Below are positions 1 to 11,361 of a stretch of DNA of 64,000 bases, piece by piece (within the stretch, counting starts at the first letter, position 1; the number at the start of each line of letters is the position of its first letter). The DNA comes from Apus apus (lineage: Eukaryota; Chordata; Aves; Apodiformes; Apodidae). The position numbers and the translations under genes are program-made. The stretch covers positions 4,278,001-4,342,000 of the forward strand of contig NC_067305.1 of the NCBI RefSeq assembly GCF_020740795.1, written 5' to 3'. The notes beneath the pieces are model-generated. The model did not search any database and had not been told where the DNA came from. It was given only the letters and a program-made list of their open reading frames with translations.

Positions 1-23
1 CCCCCCGCACCCCACGGTTTTAC

Positions 24-93
24 CTTTCCGCTTATTCTTAGACTCATCTCCGCTCGCCACCGCCGCGCTGGAGTCACTCGACAGCCCGGACAT
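24..93 (-). CDS. HAUS8: First coding exon of a minus-strand gene, probably HAUS8 (augmin subunit 8), partial
   Basis: Read on the minus strand, an ATG at 93-91 opens 23 codons rich in Ser, Asp and Lys (start MSGLSSDSSAAV, end ESKNKRK), followed by a GTAAAA donor at 23-18; the rest of the gene lies outside the window. Human HAUS8 starts with a similar low-complexity Ser/Lys-rich segment and, as I recall, lies head to head with MYO9B, as here. HAUS8 is the microtubule-binding subunit of the augmin (HAUS) complex, which recruits gamma-tubulin to spindle microtubules. Open frame, splice donor and CpG context are seen; the name is inferred mainly from gene order, since 23 residues are too few for a firm match. 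Confidence 0.55.
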
Positions 94-742
94 ATTGCAA
101 AGAGCGGGGTGTGACGAGGACAACGGGGGAAGAGTGAGGGAAGAGTGAGGAAAGGAGCGGGGAGCCGCTCCCGCCCTCCCGCCGCCTCAGCCGCCTCCCC
201 GTTCGAAGCGCGCGCAGGCGCAGCACCGCCCCCGCCCTCCCTGGGGCCGCGCGCCCCCTGGCGGCGCGGAGGGATGAGACGGGCGGCCCCACGCGGGGCC
301 GGCACCCACGGGCACGGGGGGGCTCCTCACCGGGGGTGCCCCCCACCCCGGCAGGAGGCTGCCACGCTCCCCTCAGCACCAGGGTAAAGAAGAAGTGGTG
401 GCCTGACAAGGCCTACAGCCCCACAGACCCCAAAGGTTGTTATTTCCCCAGGAGGTTGCTGCTCTCTGCGGCTTCAGCCAGTGAAGCTCAGGAAAACGCA
501 GGAGGGATCGTCTGCCTCGGTACTCGGTAAATCGCCGGAGAAGGGCGGCGAGCACCAGCCACACCGCCGCCTCCGCAGCAGGAGCCCTCGCAGAGCCAAG
601 GTGAGGCTCCCAGCCGCAGGGATCCTTTGGTTTTGACAGGAATCCACCCACTCCCGCTTCTCGCCGCAGGGGCCCTGCCTCAGAAAGCACCTGGCTGCCG
701 CCGAGCGCCCGCTCCCGAGCTGTTCTGGCAGCCGCAGGCGGG

Positions 743-1026
743 GGCGAGGCAGCGGGGCCGGGGGCCAGGCAGCGGATCCCGGGTCCAGGCAGCGGATCCC
801 GGGGTCCAGGCAGCGGATCCCGGGTCCAGGCAGCGGATCCCGAGGTCCAGGCAGCGGATCCCGGGGTCCAGGCAGCGGATCCCGGGGTCCAGGCAGCGGA
901 TCCCGGGGTCCAGGCAGCGGATCCCGGGTCCAGGCAGGGATCCCGGGGTCCAGGCAGCGGATCCCGGGTCCAGGCAGCGGATCCCGGGGTCCAGGCAGCG
1001 GATCCCGGCTCCAGGCAGCGGAGCCG
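743..1026. repeat. GC-rich minisatellite, 20/21-bp unit, about 13 copies
   Basis: The unit GGCAGCGGATCCCGGGGTCCA repeats head to tail, alternating between 20 and 21 bp by one G. Each full copy contains GGATCC and CCCGGG. One copy near 935 is shortened and the edge copies are degenerate. Because 20 and 21 are mixed, open frames arise on both strands; these are repeat translations rather than genes. The array lies inside the MYO9B promoter island. Confidence 0.93.
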
Positions 1027-1071
1027 CGGCCGCCGCGTCCCGGGGCGCCGCCTGGCGCGGCCCTGCCGAGG

Positions 1072-1081
1072 GCGCATGCGC
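1072..1081. promoter_or_regulatory. NRF1 palindrome
   Basis: GCGCATGCGC, the core of the NRF1 consensus, sits about 100 bp upstream of the proposed MYO9B noncoding exon donor. NRF1 sites are typical of CpG-island and bidirectional promoters. Confidence 0.6.
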
Positions 1082-1123
1082 GGGGCGCGGGAGGCGCTGA
1101 ATGGGCGCCGCCCTGCTCCCCCC

Positions 1124-1135
1124 ACCCGGAAGCGG
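1124..1135 (+). promoter_or_regulatory. ETS-family motif (ACCCGGAAGCGG)
   Basis: The CCGGAAG core at 1,126-1,132 matches ETS/GABP sites, which often lie at or just upstream of TATA-less start sites. It lies 50 bp after the NRF1 palindrome and about 60 bp before a good splice donor, so MYO9B transcription probably begins around 1,130-1,160. Confidence 0.5.
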
Positions 1136-1139
1136 CCTC

Positions 1140-1189
1140 GGCGGGGCCTGTGGCGGGCGGCGGGGCCAGCGCTTCACCCACCGGCTGAG
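1140..1189 (+). other. MYO9B: Candidate noncoding exon 1 of MYO9B (5' UTR)
   Basis: MYO9B needs an upstream exon because its first coding exon begins at an acceptor (10,467/10,468). The segment ending CCGGCTGAG at 1,189 is followed by GTAACC, a plausible donor, just downstream of the NRF1 and ETS motifs. The 5' edge is a guess from motif spacing. Other donors in the island, such as GTGAGG near 1,505, could serve alternative first exons. Confidence 0.4.
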
Positions 1190-4100
1190 GTAACCGGCGC
1201 CGAGCCGCGACCCCGCGCCCCCGGCGGGCGTTTGCTCTCCGTCCGTCTTCCCTTTCCTTCTCTCCCTTCCCTCCCTTCTCTCTTCCTTCCCTCCCTTCTC
1301 TCCCTTCCCTTCTCTCTCCCTTTCTTCCCTCCTCCCGTGGCAGACCGGGCTCTGTGGTGCCGGCGCCCCAGAGGGACCGGCGCTGCCCACCTTGCTCCGG
1401 GACCGGGTGCGGCGGGGGCGACCTCTCGGTTCCGTGTGTGCGGAGGGGCTGCCCGGCAGGCGGTGGCTGCTCCGCCCTTCCCCGGGGGGCTGCGCGGGGC
1501 CGGGGTGAGGAGCCGGCTGCGCGGGGCTGTCCCGGGCGGGATGGCAGGGCTGTTGCTGCTGGCTCTTTCTGTATCCGCTGTGCCTGAAGAGCTGGACGTG
1601 CCCTGAGGGAAGGAACAAGCCGCGCTTCTCGCCTGCTCCCCCCGGCTCTCGGCCGGCGTGCGGGGGGGAAGATCCTGCCCTTGATCAGGGCACTTTCCAT
1701 CTTCTGCTTTACTGATCTTTTAACCACGCGGCGTTCTGCTCTTTCACATGATGTCTCGAGCTCTCGGTATGAACAGCCTGTAAACTTTCCTACGAGTATC
1801 TCAACATCTTTCCAAAAAAAAAAAAAAAAAAGAAAAAAAAAATCCGTTAAAGCTCTCTGGGTTCTTTTGTTTCTTTGTTTTGTTTTTGAGCAACTCTTGG
1901 CAGTATCAATGCTGCTACTGTGTGGAGTCTGTGCTTTATCGTGGTGACCATCGTTGCCTGCTGAATGTGTGCCTCTAGCTGTTTCTGTCCTGGTAGTGCT
2001 GTGTCTTTTTTCTGAGTTGCGTTTTGCAATCTCTGGAACGTAAAACTTTTGCAAGCTGGGAAGGTCTTTTTGTTACATGTCTGTAGATGAAAAGTAACGA
2101 AGTAGTATCCTGTTTCATGACTATTGTGACCGTGCAGTCGGTAGAGGTAATGCAAGATAACTTCCCAGTATCATTTTAAGCCTTGTTTTCTATTACCCTG
2201 TAAGTGTTTTGGCAAAATTCTTACCCAGCTTTATTTGCGAGTCCTGTTTCTGAAAAGTGAGAAGTACTTTGGATGCAAATGAGTTCAGTATTCTTTGATT
2301 TCACCCTCTGGAAATGGGTGGCAGGGTAGCAAAGGGCTGGAGATGATCTCAGGCTTCTGGCGAATGCAATTAGCCTTTCCAAGATGTCATCAGCATCCTC
2401 CCACATCACTCCTAGAGGTGGGTTGGTATCGGTTTGTCTGCTGAGCTGTTTGCAAATAAGAGTTTGGGTAATTAGGAGCTCTCTGATTTCAGGTCTGTAG
2501 CTGGAATACATAAGCGAAGTACTTGCCCTAAAGGAACAGTGTGAGGTAGGCTTGCATTCTGGTTTAGTGTATTGGTGTCACACCCACCAAGTTTTACCAA
2601 GCCTTTGGTGTCTTTAACTTGGAATCTTGTCAGAAGCAAATCCATTTGATGTAGGGGAGGCAACAGAGGGAACTTGTAATGCAAATGTAGATTCATATTA
2701 GCTTCGAGATTCATTTGGGTTCTTTTTTGAAAAAGAGTTAATTTTGATTATTTTTGTCTTTGAACTAACAATGACATTCTTCACCTGCTCTAAATTTAAG
2801 CCCAGTAACACCATCTCAGCTTTTCAGGATGATGCACCTAATGATTTCTTAATTGTTAGCATTTACCTATTAGCTATAAAGCTCAGGAGTTACTGCAGCA
2901 ATGGGATGGAACAGTTTTCGTAGAAGTGCTTGGGATTTTTTTTTTTTGTCACTATGTTTCAACGTTTGTCTTCTCAGTAATTGAACGTGGTGGTTTGTGC
3001 AGTGAGGGCTCAGCTGTCTGTGCAAGCAGATAGTCTAATCAGTGGGAGGACTTTTAGGTTTGTGTTTTTCTGTGGAACCTTAAACGCTTCTAGAACTAAA
3101 TAATTTAGGCAGAGTAAACACAGCTGATGAAAAATTTAAATGAGATTCACCCACAGTGTAATGCTGTGTACAGACTGACTTTTCTGACGAATTATGATTC
3201 AAGTGCTGGATCTCTTGAATTAATCCTGTACATGAATAACTGTTTGACTCACAGGCACGTACTTCAATATTGCTTAGGCTGAACGTGGCCTTTCCTTAGC
3301 CAGATGGTCAGATGCCACAACTCACATATCTTAGGCATTTAACAAGGAGAAATTCCTAAAAGATGCAACAGTGCTATCTAGCTCAACGGTCAAGGAAAGG
3401 AGTGATAAACTACCAGTCAACAAAAAGTCTGTGGTTCTGTACTTTTTTGTGTGAATTTTGAAGGCTGAAGGTGTTTATTCACATTTCTAAGAAACAAGAC
3501 CTACTTATTCTAGTATCAAGGAAAAGTAAACCTAGGATGCTGATAAGGGTTTATTTTTAGATGGCTATTTTAATAGATTATTTGCCTTCTGAAAGGGCTA
3601 GAAGTGTCTTCATGTCAGAAAATAATTCAGAGGGGTTTTGTCTCTAGTATATCGTGTTTTCTTGATGTATCAAGTGACTTAAGCGTGGCTTGTAGAGTTC
3701 CTTTTGTCTCTTTTATCTAGGCTTTATTGTCTTCTTTGTATCTGATTTCCAAAAGAAACTCAATGCAGATCCTAAAAAAATATGCTCTCCTTTTAGAGAC
3801 AAACAGTGTTTAACAACTGAAGTGTTTTTAAGTATATTTTTGACATGTGGACGTCCTGATTATTTTTTAATTCACATGAAAGTTCAACCTAAAGTTTCTT
3901 AAGAAAATTTCTTACCAGTGTAAAAGCAACATTAGACCAGTGAAATTGTTACTTCCTTTGTTGACAAATGTAATGATATTAAGGATAAAATTAAGAAAAC
4001 TGCAATAGGTGGCAGAATAGTCTCCGAGGTTCTTTTGGCTTTTATGTTCTTTGCCTCTAACACTGGATTGTTTTGCCTTCATTCCATCTTTTCTCAACAG

Positions 4101-7100
4101 GGCCACATTTTCATTTCCTCTGAATCATCTGTAACTCTGACATCACACTTTTTGTAAGGTAATAACATGCTATAATGTCTCTGTCAGCCTGATAAGGTGT
4201 CCTAATCATGAGGTTAAATTGGGCATTTGAGTCATGAAGAGGAAGTAGAGGTCTGCATCTTGGGTGGTTTGAGGGTATAGATTGGGATCAGGGTCTCAAG
4301 GGCTGCAGGGAGTAGAGAGAAGGCAACTGAGGAGGAACTGCCTGTAGTGAAGGTAATTTCTTTGACTTTTTCCTGTATTACGTTGCATTCTTACATTGCA
4401 GGCCAGCTTCTCCTTTATTGGGCGGTAAGTGACAGTAACTTCTCTGGCAGGGTTGATTACAAAGAGCAGTAACAAATGTGTTGTAAATTTGCATTCTCTG
4501 CTCAGAACTATTCCTTTTTGGAGCAGAAAAGGCCAAGAGCTTTTAGTTAAAGAAAACCAAAGATCTAAAGTTGTTTAGAGCAGCAGAATTTTTGATGACC
4601 TAGAGAAGTATTTGAGGTGTTACTGGAATGCTAAGCAGTTTTCAGGGAATCTACATGTGTCTGGAATACTGGAAAAAAAATAATTATACTTAACTAAGGG
4701 CAACTGTATGTCTTTGTGACATGAGGTGAAGCATTACCTGTAATGCACAGTTAATTGTGAAAATTTTAGGGTGTCTCTTGGGGATGGTCATTGGTGATTC
4801 TGGTACTCAAGAATATTACAGGTCACGTACTTGTGCTGTGTTTCTACTTCCGTGTTGAGAAGTATTTGATGAACAGTGAGAACAGTTTGAATCTTCTCAG
4901 TTTGAGGAATGCAGCGCTGGAAATATACATGAAAATGTGAAGAGTTGTAATATTATAAAGTTCATCCTCAACAATTGTGCTGTAATGGTAGCTTTCCCTT
5001 TTTAGCTTTGCTGTGATTCATGGACTAAATATGTGGCTTCAAATTATGGCCTTATTTAAACTAAAGAGATACCCTGTGCTGTCTGGGGTGAAGCTCTCTT
5101 CTAGAATTTTAGTACTTTATTAACTGGACAATGTTGGCTTTAATGCCCATTAAAATTGACTTAATGGTGACTTGAAAACACTTAAAAAGATCATCATTAC
5201 CATATAGAACTGGAATTTTTGGTTTTCTATTTCTAGGAACACTTACCAAAAAGTGAAATTACAGATTGCTGAGAAATGATGTAGCATGCTACATTTCTTC
5301 TAGAAAGTGTTGAAGTAGTTACCTGAAATGTTGTCCTACTCAACGATTTAAGTGGCAAGTATAATCAATCCTGCAGTGATGGACTAGGTGGTACCTCCCC
5401 ATGTTCACTTAAATTATTGTTTGGTAAGTCCAGTGCTTTTAAATTTTTGTATAAGCAAATGAAAGTATTAGTTGATAGGTAATATAAATATGGCATTAGA
5501 CTGTTGCCTTATAAGCTTGTTAAGTTATGCTGTTGACAAATGCACAGTTTGTAGAACTTGCAAAGGATGGGGTAGGGAAAAGTAACAAAATCCTGAAAAG
5601 ATAATTTAGATTGGTTAGACTTGCTTCCAAAGTTGGCCTGTAACTGGTACCTTGTATTTAAATTAGTGCTATTTCAGTTTTACTTCTCTTCAGTCTCCCC
5701 TGACATAAGTACTATTAAATTGTGTATGTTATACTGGCACAATGAAACCAGTGTCCCAGGGGTGCAAACCATATATCACAAGATCCTTTAACACACTGAT
5801 CCTGTGCAGCTGTTGTCCCTCTCATGCCCACAGAATTAATATAGTCTCATGTTTTGAATAAAAGGTTAGAATCAAAACCATTGCATGTCTAACTTTTTTT
5901 GTCTGGCCAAGCCTGCCTAACTCTTGTGTTTGCATCCGTAAAACAGAACTATGGTGAAAAATAAGTTTGCTGTGCTTTGTAGATGTTGCTGACTGTACTT
6001 AGTACATTTGAAGTTCTGTGGAGATGCTACTGGTGCTACAAAAGACTTGTGAAAAGTAAAACATCTTAAGGAAAACAGGAAGGAGTTTGAAGTCTAAAAT
6101 TAGTTGATGTGCACTTAGCGCCAGCTTCTGCCTCCCACTTACTAATTTTTCTAACGCACAGCTTTGTGTTTTTTTCCCATGTGTTGGGAAGGAGCTTCTT
6201 ATCAGAAAGAGTATTGGAAGAAATTGAGGTAACTTGGCAGAATTTCCATCTACAGAAAGAAGTCAACAGTGATAGTTGTTGTTTTCCTGAGTTTGCTGTT
6301 TTGCATGCTGACCAAATTAGTTTCATTACCTTCTACTCATGTATTTTTCCTTTTTCTTCCAGTATTCTCTGCACCTGAATTCAGGCTTGTGCTTCCTTGC
6401 TCCAAATGACATAGAATAAATCTTTCAAATGCTTAAAAGTTCTCTAACTAATTAGAGATCTTAAAATTAGGAGGAATTGTAATCATCTGTTCAGAGAACT
6501 CTTGACGTGAATGAGAGGGTGGTACCTAATTAACTTTGGTAATCAAGAGGCACATCTGTGACTGAGGATTGACTGATTTTCTAGAAAGAACTTTAGCAAT
6601 CAGGTCTCATTGTTAGTGTGAGTTAAGTTTTTGCAGCGTGGGGTTACCTTCTGGTGACATTTATGTCCTAATCTCAGCCTGAGTTTGTCTAGCTTTGAAT
6701 TCCAGCCACTGGCTTGTGTTACAGTTTTGTCCTCCAGACTGGTGGTTGTTACCAAACTCCAGTTCCCTGTGCAAGGACTTAAACTGATACCAGTCTCCTC
6801 CGTGGGATTCTCATAGACTAAGCTTCTGGAGTATTTTGCTGGAAGGGGGTATTTTCTAACAGATTTTGTGGTTGTTGTTGCTGTTCTTAGCTTCTTGATT
6901 GAATTTTGGATACATTTTAAATGCAGTATTGGTCGAGTACCTTCTGGGTACAAGGGATCCCTAATTAACTAAACATTTGGTGTGTATCTGGGAATTCCAT
7001 GCCCTGTCATGCCTGTGTGCTGTGTTAGAAAACCATGTTTAAATGATTACCTGCCATGGTTTTCCAGCCTCATTCAGGTTAGCTCCTATTCCATCCCTCT

Positions 7101-10100
7101 GGTGTGGATTGTTTCTTGGATAAATTTGAAGTTTTATGTATATAAACTGAGCTGAAATTAGCATTTGTTTTCTTGCTGCAAGAGCACTGAACTGTTTAAC
7201 TGATCGAGCAGTTTGATTGCCTAATGCCTTCTGAAATCTCTCCATGGTACAGCCTTTATCAGTTTACTTTGGTGCCAGGAATCCAGCTTCACTAGAAACT
7301 AATCCTCCAGTTACTTCATGATACCCTCTCCTTAGCTGAACACTGGGACTCATTAGGTAACCAGTTTACAGTCTGTTCAGTGTATGTTCTTTTTTTATGT
7401 TCTAATTTATTGCTTGAAATGTTGTTCAAGATTAAGTCAGTGGTGTATCAAAGTCTGACTCTTTTAGAGCAGCATTATCATCTAAGAAATCTGATATGCT
7501 TTCTAAGAAAATCACAAACAGTTGGAGACCAGCAGCTTTTTCTCCAACCCTTGTTTGTAATATTAGATATGCTCATTCTTGGTTAGAAGAATTTAAGCAT
7601 CATATTCCTTCTTCTGGGACTCATGCAGTGAATTTTGAGGTAAAAAAAAATAGGTAACAAAAGCAGAATTAGTTGTAAAGAATTAACAGTAAACAGGTGG
7701 TACTCTTTCTTAAGTGACTTTGAGAATTTTTTGCTTTTTAAAGCTGCACAGTCAGTATTAAATGATTAAAAAGTATCATATCTGTTTTAAGCTATTGAGT
7801 GAAAGAACAGTCTTCAAGTTCAGTGCTGTTGAAAGCAATCAAGCAGGGTTTGGATTTCAAATCTGCTTAAACTGGGGCAGTGTTGTGCTGTTTTCTTACT
7901 GCTGATGTGACTGCATTGAAATTGCCTCAGCAAGTTCTTCCTATGATAGATGATCTTCCAAACCATTTCTGTAGAGCAATGGTTACTTGCTTGAACTTCC
8001 ATCGAGTTATATGATGGCTGCATGATTTAGAAATCTGGATGTAGCATAAATACATGAAGGTTGTTGCCTGCATGTTGCATTGTCAGAAATCTGTCATCTT
8101 CAGGGTGAGAGGACTTTCTCTTTCTAGTGTTTCAGTCCTGCACACCTGAGCACACAGTACCAGCTATGGCACTGCTGCTTTTGTAGCAGGTCTGGGGTTT
8201 TCATGTGTAGAAAAGAGGCCATCTGTGTTCAGGTTTCTTCTTTGAAAAGTGTGATCTGGGAGTCTTGAGCAATGGACCGGATATATCTTGGTAGCTGACA
8301 TGAGATGAGGTTAGGAAATGTGTGCTGGTGAAGTCAGAGGTCAGCACCCAGGTTCAGTTCTTGTAGCCAAAACGTCGGTGCCATGGCTCTTAGGGTGCTG
8401 TTTTGGTGAAAATGCTCACTGAGGGACTTCCTCTATCAGACCAGACTGTGTGTGTGAAACTAATTGCTATGGGGGGAAAAAAGGAAGTCTGCACAAGGCT
8501 GTCTCCCTTGCACTGGCTGGCTAACTTGAGACAAAAATGGTTACTGTTGTTCTCTTTTGCTGTCTGTGCTCCAGGCTCATCTTCCCCGTGAGCAGCAGGC
8601 TACTGTAGATTCTGCTGGGTGTTCAGATTTTTGAACTTCTATAGATTAAGAATGTTTTACACTTGCATCTTGCATAATTACTTCAAAGGTACTTCAGCCT
8701 TATCAGCCACTGGTCAGTGATAATTACAGGAAATGGAGAGGGGACTTTGAACACGCTGGTCCATCTTTCTGTATGACCAAGCTCTTGCAATAAGCTTAAT
8801 GAATGAAGAATTCAGTTTAGTGGGGAAAAATCCCTATTCTTGGAGGGTTCATAGAGCTTGACCAGAGATGTGTTGTGGTCTGTCTTGGTGTGTGTGGCTT
8901 GCTCAGCCTTTCTTTTGATGAGTATCCACGGAAATGATCCAGCTTTTGCATAATAATGTCTCCTGTAAGCTTGGTACTCAGAGTTTCCTTACAGCACAGC
9001 TCTCCACTCTGAGGCCTCCTGAGGCAGAACTGTCATATGTTTCTGTGAAGTGATTCATGGCTTGCAGTGGAAGTGGCAGCTAAATACTTCCAACTCCACT
9101 GATTTTCATTTGAAATGATTGCTCTTTGTGGCCTTATGCAAGTTCCTCTGCAGCTGTTTAGTGGCAAAAAGGAACTTCTTTGGTATTTCTTTGCCTCTTT
9201 TATTAATATATATTCAGCATGTAAGTGTATCATTGGTACACTTCATTCTGGAAACAAAAATTGGTCTGATATTCTGGGTGTGAAGTTTTACAGACTGTTA
9301 AAACGAAGAGGGTACTTAATTATCCTTCCCCTTTTGCTGCCATTGATAAGCTAATAAGCTGTTGAATTAAAGCAGGGTAAGCAAACCTAGTCCTGGTGAT
9401 CTAGGTCTACCAAATTGCAGTTGAAAAATTGCTGGCAAAGGCACAGGATGTTACTAAGTCTAGAGGCTTTTAATTTGGTAGTAAGGAGGAAGTTGACTTC
9501 TGTGAGGCTCAAGTTAGATTGCTGGTCTGCATGGGGGTGAAAGGAGGAAAAAACAATCAGAATTAATGATTTGTGGAGACTCATGCATGAGGTTCCTGAA
9601 ATCCAGTGAGGAAAAGGGTTGATGTGATAGGGTAAGGGCTTGTGAGTGAAGTGGATTGTTTGAGGTCTTGTTAGCTGAACTGAAAAGTAGTTGCAATAAG
9701 AGTAATTTCACTTTGCCTCCTAAAATGGAAGATAAAAGGCACATTCAGACCTTTCTGTGGCAAGGAAGTGGTTCGCTCAAGTGAAATTAGCAGCCTCTTG
9801 TCTGGGCAAATGATGCATGTTCAAGAAATCACCATGGTGTGCAGGGTTAGGAGGAATCAGCAGCAGCATTTGCACTGGTCAGCTACGGGCACTGTTTCCT
9901 TAGAGCTGAGTGGGGTAGATACTGTGCCTGTCTTGTACCTTTCAGGAAAACAGGTCAGCCTGGGGAAATGAGGATAAGGTGTGGATATGACCATCAGCCT
10001 GGTTTTAAGAAGTGATCAAACCCTGCTTCTATCTCAAGCTGCTTGTGCAGCTTTACGGGAGGGTTTACGTGGGAGGATGAGTGAATGTTTGCCTAGCCAT

Positions 10101-10467
10101 ACAGTGAACCAGGTCAGGGAAATTACTAAAACTAACCTTGGGAAACAAGGAAGTTTTAATTTGGGTGGTTGTCCCGGTTCAGTTTGCTTTATGGCTGTAT
10201 CAATGCTTGTGCTGCCATAGCAGGGAGGGAGGGATGGCGTGGGAACAGAAGGAATGTGAGAGGAGGATAGATACTGTGGCAGCTCTGCATGCATGAGATA
10301 GGCTAAGCAAACTGTTTGAAATATCACTGATATGCATGGATAATGCATTTGTTCTTTAATAATTTGATGATTTAATAACTTCATTCTACTCTTCCTTGAA
10401 AATAATACCTTGCCTTAATACTTGTACACATTTTTTTAACACCTGACTTTGATCTGTTTTCTTTCAG
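1190..10467 (+). other. MYO9B: MYO9B intron 1 (9.3 kb)
   Basis: After the CpG island ends near 1.6-1.7 kb the sequence is AT-rich with stops in all frames. It holds an A-tract at about 1,815-1,841 and several short T or A runs. I found no coding exon, RNA gene or clear interspersed repeat in 2-10.4 kb. It ends with a good polypyrimidine tract and CAG at 10,465-10,467. Confidence 0.6.
1232..1340 (+). repeat. Polypyrimidine (CT-rich) tract
   Basis: About 100 bases of almost pure C and T (CCTTC/TCTCCC units) with internal near-mirror symmetry, just inside MYO9B intron 1. Such homopurine-homopyrimidine tracts can form intramolecular triplex (H-DNA) in supercoiled promoters. The composition is seen; the structure is inferred. 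Confidence 0.8.
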
Positions 10468-10524
10468 ACAATGGGCACTGCACATTAAGCAGGGGTGGAA
10501 GACTGAAGCCCATCTGGGGACAGA
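10468..10524 (+). promoter_or_regulatory. MYO9B: 5' UTR part of MYO9B exon 2 with a 5-codon upstream ORF
   Basis: The exon starts after CAG at 10,467. An ATG at 10,471 opens ATG-GGC-ACT-GCA-CAT-TAA (10,471-10,488), ending 36 nt before the main ATG. If exon 1 splices here, ribosomes meet this short ORF first and may reinitiate at 10,525. Confidence 0.6.
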
Positions 10525-11361
10525 ATGAGTTTAAAAGATGCTGACAGTGCAGTTTGCCAGGCAAAGACAGCCTATAATCTTCATATTTACCCCCAACTCT
10601 CAACAGAAAGTGCTCCCTGCTGCAAAGTGACAGCAACCAAGGACAGCACATCTTCAGATGTCATCAAGGATGTGATTAATATCTTAAACTTGGATGTCTC
10701 AAAACATTATGTGCTTGTGGAGGTGAAAGAATCAGGTGGTGAAGAATGGGTACTTGATATAAATGATTCCCCTGTTCACAGGGTGTTACTTTGGCCTCGT
10801 CGCGCTCAGGATGAGCATCCTCAAAAGGATGGGTACTATTTTCTTTTGCAAGAAAGGAACACTGATGGGACCATCAAGTATGTCCAGATGCAGTTGGTTT
10901 CCAAGGAGACAGATGCTCGGCGGTTGGTCGAAAGGGGTTTTCTTCCATGGCATCAGGAGGACTTTGATGACTTGTGCAATCTTCCCAACTTAACGGAGAC
11001 AACGCTCCTGGAGAATCTCAAATGCCGCTTCCTGAAACACAAAATTTATACCTATGCAGGAAGTATTCTGATTGCAATTAACCCCTTCAAGTTCCTGCCC
11101 ATTTATAATCCCAAATATGTCAAGATGTATGAGAATCATCAGCTTGGGAAGCTGGAACCTCACATTTTTGCCATTGCTGATGTGGCTTATCACACAATGC
11201 TTAAAAAACATGTTAATCAGTGCATCGTTATATCAGGTGAAAGTGGGTCTGGGAAAACCCAAAGCACAAACTTTTTAATTCACTGCCTCACGGCGCTGAG
11301 CCAGAAAGGGTACGCAAGTGGTGTGGAGAGAACTATTCTAGGAGCTGGACCAGTTCTGGAG
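10525..11361 (+). CDS. MYO9B: MYO9B exon 2 (first coding): RA domain and start of motor
   Basis: Codons 1-279, the second longest exon. It encodes the N-terminal Ras-association-like fold with the conserved [10 protein letters not shown] and [17 protein letters not shown] segments, then the motor start with [19 protein letters not shown] and P-loop GESGSGKT at 11,236-11,259. The donor GTAAAT follows in phase 0. Confidence 0.97.

Larger units (their letters stand above)
1..1560. promoter_or_regulatory. CpG island, probable bidirectional promoter HAUS8 / MYO9B
   Basis: The first 1.5 kb is very GC- and CpG-rich, unlike the AT-rich intron after about 1,700. It separates the minus-strand start at 93 from the plus-strand MYO9B transcription unit. 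An NRF1-like GCGCAGGCGCAG lies near 210-222, next to the minus-strand gene, and a perfect NRF1 palindrome lies at 1,072-1,081, next to MYO9B. I see no TATA box near either side, as expected of a housekeeping CpG promoter. Transcription start sites are inferred, not visible. Confidence 0.7.

Noticed and set aside
474-2054. Long minus-strand open frame (526 codons) over the promoter
   Set aside because: It is produced by the GC-rich minisatellite (GSAAWTP/DPLPGPR repeats) and the A-tract (poly-Phe). It has no splice logic or family resemblance and overlaps the MYO9B promoter.
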